Assembly (NCBI GenBank): GCA_934647305.1
Contig: CAKUFI010000068.1
Coordinates: 1-13,278, forward strand
Source of the DNA: an uncultured Clostridia bacterium
GTDB taxonomy: Bacteria > Bacillota > Clostridia > Christensenellales > Aristaeellaceae
Direction of reading: 5' to 3'
DNA length: 13,278 nucleotides
Shown: positions 13,266 to 13,278 of the stretch, one piece after another
How positions within the stretch are numbered: the first letter of the stretch is position 1
Layout: every line of letters begins with the position of its first letter
Translations under genes and position numbers: made by a program
Notes under the pieces: model-generated
What the model saw: the letters and a program-made list of their open reading frames with translations, nothing else
What the model was told of the DNA's origin: nothing
The model's database searches: none

Positions 13266-13278
13266 GGGTTTGGGCGAC

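Overview
The window looks like part of a GC-rich, spore-forming bacterium of the Clostridia (Bacillota). Evidence for this is strong AGGAGG-type ribosome sites, a CUT1-type sugar importer of the LplABC kind with an AraC-type membrane regulator beside it, and a SipL-like SPOCS/LysM spore-coat morphogenesis gene. The high GC and gene style resemble Christensenellales-like or Oscillospirales-like gut Clostridia, but the sequence alone does not fix the taxon.

Layout. Bases 98-2467 (minus) encode a membrane-anchored AraC-family regulator. It is divergent from an operon of a sugar-binding protein (2737-4296) and two permeases (4583-5503, 5518-6414). The 269-bp gap between them holds an almost perfectly symmetric control region. 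Two 22-bp-spaced direct repeats of GACAA-NN-GGTCGAAA lie on each strand, the whole is centred near 2614, and each outer repeat abuts the -35 box of one of two divergent promoters. This predicts that the regulator controls both itself and the transporter. No ATPase gene is present, as is usual for systems that share an MsmX-type ATPase.

A second, separately promoted operon (6809-9438) encodes a small Rossmann-like protein with a degenerate nucleotide-binding motif. It is translationally coupled (ATGA overlap) to a FAD-dependent oxidoreductase carrying HEAT-like repeats at its C-terminus. Its position next to the importer suggests, without proving, that the pair acts on the imported compound.

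IMP dehydrogenase (guaB, 10008-11468, minus) and a SipL-like gene (11607-13112, plus) diverge from a short region. That region has a sigma-A-like promoter for guaB and a sigma-E-like promoter for sipL.

The most unusual general feature is the intergenic DNA. The gaps at 4297-4582, 6415-6808, 9439-10007 and 13113-13278 are packed with nearly abutting hairpins. They also share dispersed sequence modules (here called R1-R4) that recur between gaps in different combinations. The 569-bp gap between the oxidoreductase operon and guaB is almost a continuous chain of more than ten hairpins. No tRNA, rRNA, CRISPR array or transposase gene was seen.
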